Below are positions 9,237-17,612 of a stretch of DNA of 41,605 nucleotides, piece after piece; within the stretch, counting starts at the first letter, position 1; the number at the start of each line of letters is the position of its first letter. The DNA lies in the NCBI GenBank assembly GCA_902500775.1, contig CABVRZ010000040.1, forward strand, positions 1 through 41,605, given 5' to 3'. The translations under genes and the position numbers were made by a program. This stretch comes from an uncultured Nitrospira sp. Lineage in GTDB: Bacteria > Nitrospirota > Nitrospiria > Nitrospirales > Nitrospiraceae. The notes below the pieces were generated by a model. The model made no database searches. It was not told where the DNA came from and saw only the letters and a program-made list of their open reading frames with translations.

Positions 9237-9665
9237 TTACCGCGTGCGGAAATGAATACGGACCGTCAGCTCACCATCAATCGGATCATCGCCCTTCATT
9301 TGAGGGTCAAAGGTCCATCGTCCCAGTGCATTGACTCCAGCGGTCGTCAGCTCGCGGTGTTTGCAGGGCTCAAGAACAACCACCGTCACCTTCGCATGCT
9401 TCGAGACCAACAGACGCGCTTTCATCCAATCATCGATTTCCTGCCCACCCAGCGAGGCGGGAATACCAGGCCACGGCGTAGACTTGGCCACAGGCCCCAA
9501 CTGTTGATCCTTATTCAGAGACAATCCATGGACGTGCACCTCTGGAAGTTCCAGCACATCCTGCTCATGATCACTCTCATGTGTGGCCTCGTCGCCAACC
9601 ACCGCATAGACCACGGCAGGCCATGCCAAGACGACAGCAAGGACTATCCTACCTATACTTCGCAT
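9237..9665 (-). CDS. Periplasmic TonB C-terminal-domain-like protein
   Basis: This 142-residue exported protein has a signal peptide (MRSIGRIVLAVVLAWPAVVYA, cleavage near 21). The ATG at 9665 is chosen because GGGAG lies 5 nt upstream. The frame stays open upstream but the extra residues look random. After a His/Asp/Glu-rich linker (ATHESDHEQDVLELPEVHVHG), the C-terminal 70 residues have the alternating beta pattern of a TonB/TolA C-domain: the KVTVVVLEPCKH strand, the GVNALGRWTFDP helix, and GELTVRIHFR as the last strand. It lies downstream of a TonB-dependent receptor on the same strand. It lacks the N-terminal anchor and proline arm of true TonB if the signal is cleaved. It might be a modified energy transducer or a receptor partner. 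The TonB-C assignment rests on pattern only. Confidence 0.65.
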   Translation of the reverse strand: MRSIGRIVLAVVLAWPAVVYAVVGDEATHESDHEQDVLELPEVHVHGLSLNKDQQLGPVAKSTPWPGIPASLGGQEIDDWMKARLLVSKHAKVTVVVLEPCKHRELTTAGVNALGRWTFDPQMKGDDPIDGELTVRIHFRTR

Positions 9666-9747
9666 AGGCTCCCATTCTACGCTATCACCGATCGGATGCT
9701 CAAACGGGCCACAATGCTCACCCCCCCCACCGCAGCGCCAGAACGCG

Positions 9748-9902
9748 CTACGCTGAAAGAGTGGTCCCGCCGAGTCTCCAACGACTCTCCACCAGATGCC
9801 CAACAGGATCATCCAGCAAGGCCGCAGGGAGTTCGCCGACTGAGGCATACCCTTGCAGTACGTCGCAGGGAGACGAGCAACTGAGAACGATCCTGGTGAC
9901 CA
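9748..9902 (-). CDS. Possible 51-aa small ORF between receptor and TonB-C-like gene
   Basis: An ATG at 9902 lies 14 nt after the receptor stop with AGGTG just before it, and reads MVTRIVLSCSSPCDVLQGY onward to a stop at 9748. It may be a small co-transcribed gene or chance. The 250-bp gap in which it sits also holds a C8 run at 9721-9728. I do not recognise the product. Confidence 0.22.
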
Positions 9903-9916
9903 TGTTCGGCACCTGG

Positions 9917-12334
9917 TCAGAAGAACCACTGGCCGCGAAAGAAGAACGATCGCGGCATCCCAGCGTGAGACACACCGAGGCCAATACTACCCTCACCATG
10001 GTTGATGAAATACTTTTGATCCAGCGCATTCACAATATCGAACCCCAGCACGAACTTCTGGCCGTGCCACGGCAAGGGGATGACATGGCTAATCGAAAAG
10101 TTATAGATCGTGTAGGTCGGACTATGGCTCGAGTTGGTCTTGGCCCCTTCTTCCGCCGTCCGCAGTCCTGACGCAAACAACACCTGGCCGGTGAAGGTGG
10201 TTCGCTCGAATAACCGGTAACTCAAAATCCCCGAGGCAGTCAGCGTCTGCTGGTGATCGCAATGGACGCCGCTGCGCGAATTGATATCGGCAATTTCCTC
10301 AAAATGCACCAGATTATGCCCGGACTGTAAACCATAACCCTTACACTGTCCCCAGGCGATGTTGGCACGACCCGTCAGATTCTCCATGAACCAGACCTTG
10401 AGCGCGGCATCGGCCCCTCTGGTCCATCCTCGTTCAAAGGCAATGTAGTTCAGCAAGGGAGTCGTGCCTAACTGGTGTGCATCCGAAAGATAATTGGCGA
10501 GCTTATAATACCCTGTGAGCTGGAGAGTCGCCCAATCCGTCAGGGCATGGACACTGCCGATTTGGAAGTAATGGGCCCGCTCGGCGCGCGGCAGATTATT
10601 GGTGGTATCTTCCGGATTCGCTTTCGTTCCCTCGGTATTCAAGCTGGTAAAGGCAACCCTCTCGAGATTGGGGGGGGTAAACATGCGCCCATAGAAGACA
10701 TGGAACGCATGGGCGGGGTTATACCGATACGTGACTCCGATCCGCGGGCTAATCTGCCCTTCACTACGTTGATATTGGACCACATCACCCCGAACCCCTA
10801 TGTTAACGGTCCAATGTTCATTCGGACTCCACTGATCCTGAATCCAGAACTCCTGTCGCCACCCAATTAACCGGTTATCGCCACCGGCGTTGATCACACC
10901 TCCGGTTGGGTTTCCCGCACCGTCATCGAGAAAGGTAAATAGCCTCGTCTTGTTGATCGCCTGGGTCCGATCGATCTGGAACCCAGCTTTAATCAAGTGT
11001 TCCTTGCTGTGAACATAGGTGTAATCCATACGCACACCACCGGAATAACCCGTGCGATCTTGACTCCCGGCGGAGAAGGGTTCTCCTATATCCGGCACAT
11101 AGCCAAGAACATTCAACGGGTCGGTCCGGAACGTCGCCCTGGTGTGACGAAAATACCCCGCCACACTGAAAAAGTTTCGGGTGTTGATGTCATGCCGCCA
11201 CACCAAATGACCATATTGATTGTTCTCTTTCTGATTCTCATCGATCATCTCTGATGGCACCGGGGTAAACCCGCCAGGCAGGAGGCCTGCAACGGTTGGA
11301 TTCGGCTCCTGCCCGGGCTGCGTGGGGATCTGATATTTCGCGATCGAGTTCAGGAACAAGAACGTCAGATTATTGTTATTGTCGAATTGATAGTCGCCGC
11401 GGAACATCGTCTGGTTCCGCTCACTCTGACCATGAAAAATGGAGTGACCGACAGTCGGAGGCTCGATGCCTCGATTTGTCGCCGTGTGGCTGTTCAAGAA
11501 ATAATAGCGGAACTTCTCACCTATCGTGCCTCCATATTCGAATGACGGATTGATCGTCTTGTTCGATCCCCCGAACATTTGGACCGACCCAAATCCCGGC
11601 TTCGTGCCGCTCTTCGTCGTAATATCGATGAGTGCAGCCGTCTTATTTCCCACGTTGGCTTCCATCCCGCCCAGCACGATATCGGCTCGTTCCCACGCCC
11701 GCGGCGAAATCACATCGGAAAACGTTGAGGAGACGGTATCGGGAATGGGAACCCCGTCGATCCTGAGTTGCAGATTTGCGTGGTCTTGCCTGATATGAAC
11801 CTGTTTGAGCGAGCCATAGGCTGCTCCCGGTATCGTCAACAACACATCATGAAACTCGTTATTATTCCCTCTCGGGAGAATATCAATTTCCTTTCGACTG
11901 ACTGAGTAGGTCTCGCTGGACGCCTTTGTCTGGATCGGAGGTAAGGGCGAGACGACCTCCAGCGAGACCTCCTTGGTTTTAGAAAGAGTTAGAGTCACTG
12001 GCTTGGAAGGTTCATCTCCCACTGTCAGCACCACATATTCGCTGCGATAGGTCTCTTGCACCGCGCTGACGGAGTAGGTGCCTGCCCCGGACAAAGTCAT
12101 TTTGAATTCACCTGCGTCGTTCGACACGCCGGACGACACCAGTTCGCCTTCTTGATTTTTTACTTCGATGACCGCTTGCGGCACACGTCGAAGGTCCTGG
12201 TTTTGGACAACCCCTGTGATCGCCTTGGTCTGTTCTTGGTCCTCAGCAGAGCTGATGGAACACGTTCCACATATGACTGCGGCGACCATCAATCGAACCG
12301 TCACCTTCAACATACGTCTTACAAACGAATACAT
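9917..12334 (-). CDS. TonB-dependent outer-membrane receptor with carboxypeptidase-like N-terminal domain
   Basis: This 805-residue protein has a signal peptide (cleavage near SSA, residues 28-30). A carboxypeptidase-regulatory-like beta domain follows at about 36-115 (ITGVVQNQDLRRVPQA). The plug is at roughly 125-245, including the LRIDGVPIPDTVSSTF and ITTKSGTKPGFGS segments. The rest is a 22-strand-type barrel that ends in the outer-membrane sorting residues RGQWFF. The start ATG has a strong GAGGAGG upstream. Receptors of this build import siderophores, metals or sugars using TonB energy. The substrate cannot be read, but the His-rich small protein upstream and the TonB-C-like protein downstream suggest a dedicated uptake unit, perhaps for a metal. 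The FxxxNxLDxKYF-like end (FDIVNALDQKYFINH) is the usual last-strand signature. Confidence 0.93.
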   Translation of the reverse strand: MYSFVRRMLKVTVRLMVAAVICGTCSISSAEDQEQTKAITGVVQNQDLRRVPQAVIEVKNQEGELVSSGVSNDAGEFKMTLSGAGTYSVSAVQETYRSEYVVLTVGDEPSKPVTLTLSKTKEVSLEVVSPLPPIQTKASSETYSVSRKEIDILPRGNNNEFHDVLLTIPGAAYGSLKQVHIRQDHANLQLRIDGVPIPDTVSSTFSDVISPRAWERADIVLGGMEANVGNKTAALIDITTKSGTKPGFGSVQMFGGSNKTINPSFEYGGTIGEKFRYYFLNSHTATNRGIEPPTVGHSIFHGQSERNQTMFRGDYQFDNNNNLTFLFLNSIAKYQIPTQPGQEPNPTVAGLLPGGFTPVPSEMIDENQKENNQYGHLVWRHDINTRNFFSVAGYFRHTRATFRTDPLNVLGYVPDIGEPFSAGSQDRTGYSGGVRMDYTYVHSKEHLIKAGFQIDRTQAINKTRLFTFLDDGAGNPTGGVINAGGDNRLIGWRQEFWIQDQWSPNEHWTVNIGVRGDVVQYQRSEGQISPRIGVTYRYNPAHAFHVFYGRMFTPPNLERVAFTSLNTEGTKANPEDTTNNLPRAERAHYFQIGSVHALTDWATLQLTGYYKLANYLSDAHQLGTTPLLNYIAFERGWTRGADAALKVWFMENLTGRANIAWGQCKGYGLQSGHNLVHFEEIADINSRSGVHCDHQQTLTASGILSYRLFERTTFTGQVLFASGLRTAEEGAKTNSSHSPTYTIYNFSISHVIPLPWHGQKFVLGFDIVNALDQKYFINHGEGSIGLGVSHAGMPRSFFFRGQWFF

Positions 12335-12448
12335 TCTGTCCCTCCTCGCTCACAAACCCACCGGTGATGAAACAGAAGGGGTGGAAAAGGCGTACGCAAA
12401 CCGCACGGCCAATCAACCCGTCCTGCCTATTGGATTATGATTGCTCGG

Positions 12449-12778
12449 CTATACTTGTGGAGGAGCACGGGAAGGGCCGACAAACGAGAGCGTAGACGAT
12501 GGAAGAATGGATTCGGAAGGGAGTTCCTGTTGCCGAACCACGTCACAGATCGCAAATCGCGGAACATCCAGATCAACCGACCCGGCAATATGGTGCTGGA
12601 CCCACTGACAGATGTCGGTGTCCGAATGTTCATGGCCATCCATATCGGCAGCGGCCAATTCATGGTGAACGTCCTGGGCCACGGCAAACGGAGCCAACCC
12701 TAGGATGATACAGACCATCCCTAAGGCCACTCCAGCGCGGAGTAACGAATAGAGATATGGTAACCTTCTCAACAACAT
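12449..12778 (-). CDS. Small exported His/Asp-rich protein (DUF2946-like)
   Basis: This 109-residue protein has a clear signal peptide (LRAGVALGMVCIILGLAPF, cleavage after AVA near 34). A short mature part is rich in His, Asp and Cys (DVHHELAAADMDGHEHSD, then ICQWVQHH). The CxWVQHH-type motif and size resemble DUF2946-like proteins, which are often found next to metal-related TonB receptors. That comparison is from memory and is tentative. It is the first gene of a minus-strand unit, 114 bp upstream of the receptor. A TTGCAA/TATTCT promoter-like pair with 18-bp spacing lies so close to the ATG that the transcript would be nearly leaderless. No Shine-Dalgarno is visible. Confidence 0.6.
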   Translation of the reverse strand: MLLRRLPYLYSLLRAGVALGMVCIILGLAPFAVAQDVHHELAAADMDGHEHSDTDICQWVQHHIAGSVDLDVPRFAICDVVRQQELPSESILPSSTLSFVGPSRAPPQV

Positions 12779-12870
12779 AGCCGTAGAATAGGCCCCAATC
12801 GGTCAGAATTGCAAGAATCACCGAACCCAGCCGACAGACTCCTCCACACACAGTTTTCGTGAACCAATAT

Positions 12871-12899
12871 GGACTTTTCTGGTACGATTCGTTAAAGTT
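12871..12899 (+). promoter_or_regulatory. Candidate sigma-70 promoter for the DAHP synthase gene
   Basis: TGGACT (12871-12876) and TAAAGT (12894-12899) are spaced by 17 bp and lie about 50 bp upstream of the start codon. The match is moderate and was found by eye. Confidence 0.35.
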
Positions 12900-12950
12900 G
12901 TTCCCCCTCAAGGCCGAGACCGCCGAGAGTAACTAAGGACGTACCCCTTC

Positions 12951-14012
12951 ATGAATAAGCCGATTGACAATCAACATGTCATAGAAATCAAGGCCCTTCC
13001 CTCACCGCGCGCCATTAAGACCAAATTGCCGATTACCGAACAGGCCGCAGCGCTGGTTGTCGAGACCCGGGAAGCGATCCGCCGTATTCTCCATGGAGAG
13101 GACCGTGACCGGCTGTTGGTCATCGTGGGCCCCTGCTCCATCCATGATCCCGATGCCGCCTACGAATATGCAACCAAGCTCAAGCCTGTGGCTGATGCCC
13201 TGCGTGATCGTTTCCTGATCGTGATGCGGACGTACTTTGAAAAACCACGGACCACCGTGGGCTGGAAGGGCCTCATCAACGATCCGCACCTGGACGGAAC
13301 CTGCGATATCGCAGCAGGAATGGAATTGGCGCGTGAAATTCTTTTGAGAGTCAACCAATTAGGCCTTCCCTGTGGAACAGAGCTGCTGGATCCGATCAGT
13401 CCGCAGTATGTCGCCGACCTCATCAGCTGGGCAGCGATCGGGGCCCGCACCACGGAAAGCCAGACCCATCGAGAAATGGCCAGTGGCGTCTCCATGCCGG
13501 TTGGGTTCAAAAATGGAACGGAAGGCAGCTTGCAAGTGGCCGTGAACGCCATGATTTCTGCTTGCGCACCACACCATTTTGTCGGGATCAATGCCGACGG
13601 TCAGACCGCCATCATCAAGACCATGGGCAATCCCGATCGCCATATCGTCCTTCGCGGTGGAGGTGGGCGCACCAACTACGAGGCGCAAGAGGTCACCAAA
13701 GCTGAAGCCGCTGTTGCCGGTGAAGGTATCGCCAGACCGATCATGATTGACTGTTCTCATGACAATTCCAAGAAAGACCACACCCGCCAGGGATGTGTGG
13801 CCCACGAAGTGCTCAAGCAATTCCGCGAGGGACGCCATTCCATCATGGGACTCATGCTTGAAAGTAACCTGAGTCCAGGCAAGCAAGCGTGGAAACAAGG
13901 GGTCAAACTCCTCCATGGTGTCTCCATCACCGACGCCTGTCTTGGTTGGGATGAAACAGCCCATCTCTTAACCGAACTCGCCAGAGTCGTCACGCCCAAG
14001 CCAGTCTCCTGA
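12951..14012 (+). CDS. aroF: 3-deoxy-7-phosphoheptulonate (DAHP) synthase, class I
   Basis: This 353-residue enzyme condenses phosphoenolpyruvate with erythrose 4-phosphate, the first step of aromatic amino acid synthesis. It is of the E. coli AroF/G/H type. IVGPCSIHD (58-66) holds the metal-binding C62, MRTYFEKPRTTVGWKG (92-107) the substrate-binding Arg/Lys residues, and GARTTESQTHREMASG, FKNGTEGS and CSHDNSKKD the remaining active-site blocks. Length equals the family norm. Which E. coli paralogue it equals, and which amino acid inhibits it, cannot be told from sequence by eye. The symbol is generic. It is followed 69 bp later by a tatD gene on the same strand, which may share the transcript. 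Confidence 0.96.
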   Translation: MNKPIDNQHVIEIKALPSPRAIKTKLPITEQAAALVVETREAIRRILHGEDRDRLLVIVGPCSIHDPDAAYEYATKLKPVADALRDRFLIVMRTYFEKPRTTVGWKGLINDPHLDGTCDIAAGMELAREILLRVNQLGLPCGTELLDPISPQYVADLISWAAIGARTTESQTHREMASGVSMPVGFKNGTEGSLQVAVNAMISACAPHHFVGINADGQTAIIKTMGNPDRHIVLRGGGGRTNYEAQEVTKAEAAVAGEGIARPIMIDCSHDNSKKDHTRQGCVAHEVLKQFREGRHSIMGLMLESNLSPGKQAWKQGVKLLHGVSITDACLGWDETAHLLTELARVVTPKPVS

Positions 14013-14081
14013 GCGCTGTTCGCCCTGACTCCTTTACACAGGTATGTCACTCACACGATCACCTCGTGATAGGATCCATAG

Positions 14082-14849
14082 ATGTTGATTGATACACACA
14101 CCCATCTGGACGACGCCCGCTATAATGACGACCGGGAGGCCATGATTTCCCGAGCACGAGAAGCCGGGGTTGAGGCCTTCCTCACCATCGGTTGCGATCT
14201 GGCCACCAGTCATGCGGCTGTGCAACTCGCCGACCGATATCCTTTCGTCTACGCCTCAATCGGTGTCCATCCGCACGAGGTCAAACACATCGGTGACGGT
14301 TGGTATGACGAGTTCCGTCAGCTAGCCCCCAACAAGAAGGTTGTGGCCTACGGGGAGATCGGATTGGACTATCACTACAACCATTCCTCGCCCAAAGAAC
14401 AGCGCGAACGGTTTCGTGAGCAAATTCAGCTTGCCCGAGAACTCAGGCTCCCCGTGATTATCCACACGAGGGAAGCCCAGGAGGATACGATCGCGATTTT
14501 AAGAGAAGAGAAGGCATCAGAAATCGGCGGGGTCTTTCACTGTTTCTCCGGTGATACCTGGCTGGCGAAGGATGCCTTGGATCTTGGATTCTATCTATCC
14601 TTTTCAGGCATCCTCACATTTCAAAATGCTGCGATGCTGCGAGACATCGCCAAAAACACGCCACTGGACCGCGTGTTGATCGAAACAGACTGTCCATACC
14701 TCACCCCTATTCCCTACCGGGGGAAACGCAACGAACCGGCGTACGTCTCACATGTGGCTCAACAATTAGCTTCCATCCATGCGTTGCCATTAGATGACGT
14801 TGCCGACCAAACGAGCAAGAACGCAAAACGGCTGTTCAAAATCGCCTGA
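14082..14849 (+). CDS. tatD: TatD-family metal-dependent hydrolase
   Basis: This 255-residue TIM-barrel hydrolase has metal-binding H6 and H8 (DTHTHLDD) and E92 (AYGEIGLDYHYN). Further ligands are the His in IIHTREAQ, the His in VFHCFSG, and the Asp in IETDCPYLTP. The RGKRNEP segment is a hallmark of the YcfH/TatD subfamily. Members are Mg-dependent 3'-5' DNases or exonucleases, and many act as D-aminoacyl-tRNA or repair nucleases. It follows DAHP synthase. The last 14 bp overlap the end of the convergent NYN-domain gene. Confidence 0.95.
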   Translation: MLIDTHTHLDDARYNDDREAMISRAREAGVEAFLTIGCDLATSHAAVQLADRYPFVYASIGVHPHEVKHIGDGWYDEFRQLAPNKKVVAYGEIGLDYHYNHSSPKEQRERFREQIQLARELRLPVIIHTREAQEDTIAILREEKASEIGGVFHCFSGDTWLAKDALDLGFYLSFSGILTFQNAAMLRDIAKNTPLDRVLIETDCPYLTPIPYRGKRNEPAYVSHVAQQLASIHALPLDDVADQTSKNAKRLFKIA

Positions 14850-15357
14850 GATGCCGGTTACGCTGCCGTTGAGACTTGGGGAGCTTTCTCGGGTTCCCTT
14901 TTTTCTCAGGCCCGCGACGTGTCGCAAGGTCTTCTCCTGTATCCAGCTCTTTGTACGGCACCTTCCCGCTTGGTACCGCTGATGTCCGTAATTTTGAGGC
15001 AAACTCCTGAGCGCTCATAACAAAGGCACCATGGGCCCGAGCCGCGTTCACGATTTCATGGTCTGAGCTGACCACGGCACAGTCGGGACCATGTTCCCGC
15101 GCAAGCCGTTGAATGACCTGATCCGCTCGCTCCCCTCGCTTGGAATAAATCACCTGCACTCCAGAGCGATGCTCCCGCTGTTCCGATGGTTGGCCCTGCT
15201 GCCATCCATCAAACACGACAGTGATAGGATGATTTTTGTGATGGCGGTAACTCGCCAAGTCACGCAGCAATTGCTCACGAGCAGCTTCAAGATGCCCAGA
15301 AAACGCTCTCCCACCTGACAGGAGGTTATACCCATCAATAATCAGGTACGTTGGCAT
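14836..15357 (-). CDS. NYN-domain (YacP/Rae1-like) putative ribonuclease
   Basis: This 173-residue protein opens with LIIDGYNLL (D8). It has the other PIN/NYN acidic positions at VVFDGWQQG, the SKRGERADQVIQRL segment and VVSSDHEIVNAA. This is the layout of YacP/Rae1-type NYN proteins that cleave RNA. The C-terminal about 45 residues are very basic (EKKGNPRKLPKSQRQRNRHLRRF) and could bind RNA or the ribosome. The start ATG at 15357 fits the conserved first strand. It overlaps tatD convergently by 14 bp, so the two transcripts are partly antisense. Confidence 0.87.
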   Translation of the reverse strand: MPTYLIIDGYNLLSGGRAFSGHLEAAREQLLRDLASYRHHKNHPITVVFDGWQQGQPSEQREHRSGVQVIYSKRGERADQVIQRLAREHGPDCAVVSSDHEIVNAARAHGAFVMSAQEFASKLRTSAVPSGKVPYKELDTGEDLATRRGPEKKGNPRKLPKSQRQRNRHLRRF

Positions 15358-15424
15358 ATCTCACGCTACCACAGCCTTCAACCGACCGTCACCGTGGATC
15401 TCGTCGATCCAACTCGCGTAGTTC

Positions 15425-15454
15425 TTGACAAGGGGGAGGACATCTGAGAATAGT
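15425..15454 (+). promoter_or_regulatory. Candidate sigma-70 promoter for the amidase gene
   Basis: A perfect TTGACA (15425-15430) is followed after 18 bp by AATAGT (15449-15454), about 40 bp before the amidase ATG. Confidence 0.45.
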
Positions 15455-15494
15455 TTCCCATCATCTACCACTGAAAAGGGGCCACAAAGGGTCC

Positions 15495-16772
15495 ATGCAA
15501 GAACGAGAGCTCCGGCTGTTTTCACTCAAGCCCCTCACGCTCATCGTGGCTGGTACCCTCTTCTCTCTCTCCACTGGGATGGTTCCCCAAACTGTGGCGT
15601 GGTCATCCGATAAACCACGGACACTGTCGATACAGGGATCGAAACAGAGCCATGTCAGGGGGACCACCGCTTCCCTCGCTCCGGTAACCATCCGTAACGT
15701 CCGCGCGACAACGAGTCCCGAGAAGATCAGACTCGTCCTGGATCTCGATCGTCCAACCAGAGTCATAGAACAGCATGCAGGAGATCCAAACAAGGTGCTC
15801 ATCGCACTTCCTGATGCCTGGCTCAGCCAAGCCGCGCAGGGAAAAACTCTGGACGGAACGATCCCCGTGCCCTTCATGGTCACTCAAATCACCCCTCAGG
15901 CCGTGGCTGTCTCCCTCCCGATAACCTCGTTCCAATCATACAAGCACTTCCTTTTATCCGATCCTCCCCGCTTGGTCATTGATGTCACCCTTCCCACAGA
16001 GCAGGATCTTCACGCTGCAGATACGCCTCAGGAGGTTCCAAAACGTGTCATTTCCACGGCTCCTCAGCCTATGACCCCACGAACAAAGGGATACACCACC
16101 ATTGTGATCGACCCAGGCCACGGAGGGAAAGACCCCGGTGCTCGTGGGCTCCACAAAACCGAAGAGAAAGACATTACGCTCAAGGTGGGGCTCCAACTCC
16201 GAAAGCTCCTAAGCAAGCACCCCGGCATACGAGTGCTCATGACCCGTGATCACGATGCGTTTGTGGAGCTGGAAGAACGGACGAAGTTCGCCAACAGCAG
16301 CGAAGCTGACCTCTTTGTCTCCATCCATGTGAATTCCCACCCTTCACGGATGGTGAAAGGGATAGAAATCTATCACTTTGGAGAAGCCAAAGATCAGCGA
16401 GCCCTCGAGGTGGCCGCACGGGAAAACGGAACACCGATCAACAATACAGGTCTGGGATGGGAGTACTTCGTCGCCGATCTGTTGACAGCAAAGAAGATTG
16501 AGGAATCGCTCGAGCTCGCCTGGAATACCAAGGAGGCCATGGTGGCTCGGATGAACGGCCAGTATGAGTTCGAAGATCATGGGGTCAAGACGGCCCCCTT
16601 CTATGTCTTGAGATTTACGAGTATGCCCAGTATTCTTGCCGAAATCGCCTATATCTCAAATCCCCTCGAAGAGGAGCAACTCCGAAAACCAACTTTTGTC
16701 CAGGATGTGGCCCAATCACTCTACCAGGGCATTGCCTCCTTCCTTGCCACAAATAAACTAGAAGGGCGATGA
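15495..16772 (+). CDS. amiC: N-acetylmuramoyl-L-alanine amidase with AMIN domain (AmiC-like)
   Basis: This 425-residue periplasmic cell-wall hydrolase has a signal peptide (about 1-37). An AMIN domain follows (about 62-167; starts APVTIRNVRA, ends PPRLVIDVT) that targets the septum or peptidoglycan. After a short linker, the Amidase_3 catalytic domain runs from 202 to the end. The zinc ligands are H209 (IDPGHGGKDPGA), E224 (KTEEKDITL) and H278 (VSIHVNSH). The catalytic Glu is in SILAEIAYISNP. It cuts the bond between N-acetylmuramic acid and the stem peptide during daughter-cell separation. It is followed 36 bp later by truA on the same strand. The first 10 residues before the hydrophobic core allow a slightly later start, but none is better supported. 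Confidence 0.95.
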   Translation: MQERELRLFSLKPLTLIVAGTLFSLSTGMVPQTVAWSSDKPRTLSIQGSKQSHVRGTTASLAPVTIRNVRATTSPEKIRLVLDLDRPTRVIEQHAGDPNKVLIALPDAWLSQAAQGKTLDGTIPVPFMVTQITPQAVAVSLPITSFQSYKHFLLSDPPRLVIDVTLPTEQDLHAADTPQEVPKRVISTAPQPMTPRTKGYTTIVIDPGHGGKDPGARGLHKTEEKDITLKVGLQLRKLLSKHPGIRVLMTRDHDAFVELEERTKFANSSEADLFVSIHVNSHPSRMVKGIEIYHFGEAKDQRALEVAARENGTPINNTGLGWEYFVADLLTAKKIEESLELAWNTKEAMVARMNGQYEFEDHGVKTAPFYVLRFTSMPSILAEIAYISNPLEEEQLRKPTFVQDVAQSLYQGIASFLATNKLEGR

Positions 16773-16808
16773 GTCAGTGTAGCCGTCTCCTCTCCCCTCA
16801 GCAACGAC

Positions 16809-17546
16809 ATGCCCACCATAAAACTCACGCTCGAATATGACGGTACATCATATGCCGGCTGGCAACGACAACCCAATCAGCCGACCATTCAGGCCGCCAT
16901 TGAAACGGCCATTTTTGGTGTCACTCAGACCACTGTGCCGGTCATCGGTGCCGGACGTACAGATTCTGGAGTGCACGCCCTGGGACAGGTCGCCAGTTTC
17001 CGCATGAATCGCGACATGACCCCACGTGAATGGACGAGAGCCCTGAATGCACATCTCCCTAAGGACATTGTGGTCAGATCGGTTGAGCTCAGGCCAGACT
17101 CATTCCACGCAAGGCATTCGACCAAGGGCAAACTCTATGCATACCACATTCTCAATCGACCAGAGCGTCCAACCATTGAGCGTGCCTATTGGTGGCATGT
17201 CCACCAGCCCCTTGACGACACGGCCATGCGTAACGCCGGGAATGCGTTAATTGGGACACATGACTTTTCTTCGTTCCAGACGCAACCGACCGACAACGAT
17301 GATCCCATCTGCCATGTGCAACGATTCACGGTCTCTCGGGAAAATGACCGGTTGCGGATTGAAGTGTATGCAGATCGATTTTTGAAACAGATGATCCGTT
17401 CTATTATTGGAACTCTCGTAGAGGTCGGCCTGAATAAACGTGCCCCGGCAAGCCTCGCAACCATCCTCAATGCGCGAGACCGGTCGGCTGCCGGAAAAAC
17501 CGCTCCGCCACAAGGGCTGTTTCTCGTGCGCGTTGATTACGACTGA
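16809..17546 (+). CDS. truA: tRNA pseudouridine(38-40) synthase TruA
   Basis: This 245-residue enzyme makes pseudouridine at positions 38-40 of the anticodon stem-loop. The catalytic Asp is D52 in GAGRTDSGVHALGQ. The N-terminal EYDGTSYAGWQRQP and C-terminal FLKQMIRSIIGTLVEVG blocks are typical. Length matches the family. It lies 36 bp downstream of the amidase and is probably co-transcribed. It is convergent with the phosphonopyruvate decarboxylase gene across a 66-bp gap. Confidence 0.97.
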   Translation: MPTIKLTLEYDGTSYAGWQRQPNQPTIQAAIETAIFGVTQTTVPVIGAGRTDSGVHALGQVASFRMNRDMTPREWTRALNAHLPKDIVVRSVELRPDSFHARHSTKGKLYAYHILNRPERPTIERAYWWHVHQPLDDTAMRNAGNALIGTHDFSSFQTQPTDNDDPICHVQRFTVSRENDRLRIEVYADRFLKQMIRSIIGTLVEVGLNKRAPASLATILNARDRSAAGKTAPPQGLFLVRVDYD

Positions 17547-17612
17547 ACCAAAAACCATGAACAAGTACTATTATGCGTGGAGAATCACCGGCGGCACACC
17601 CTGATGGAGGGT

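Noticed and set aside
9252..9884. 210-codon plus-strand open frame
   Set aside because: It runs antisense to the TonB-C-like gene, which has a signal peptide and ribosome site.
13359..13964. 201-codon minus-strand open frame inside DAHP synthase
   Set aside because: It is a shadow of a strongly conserved gene.
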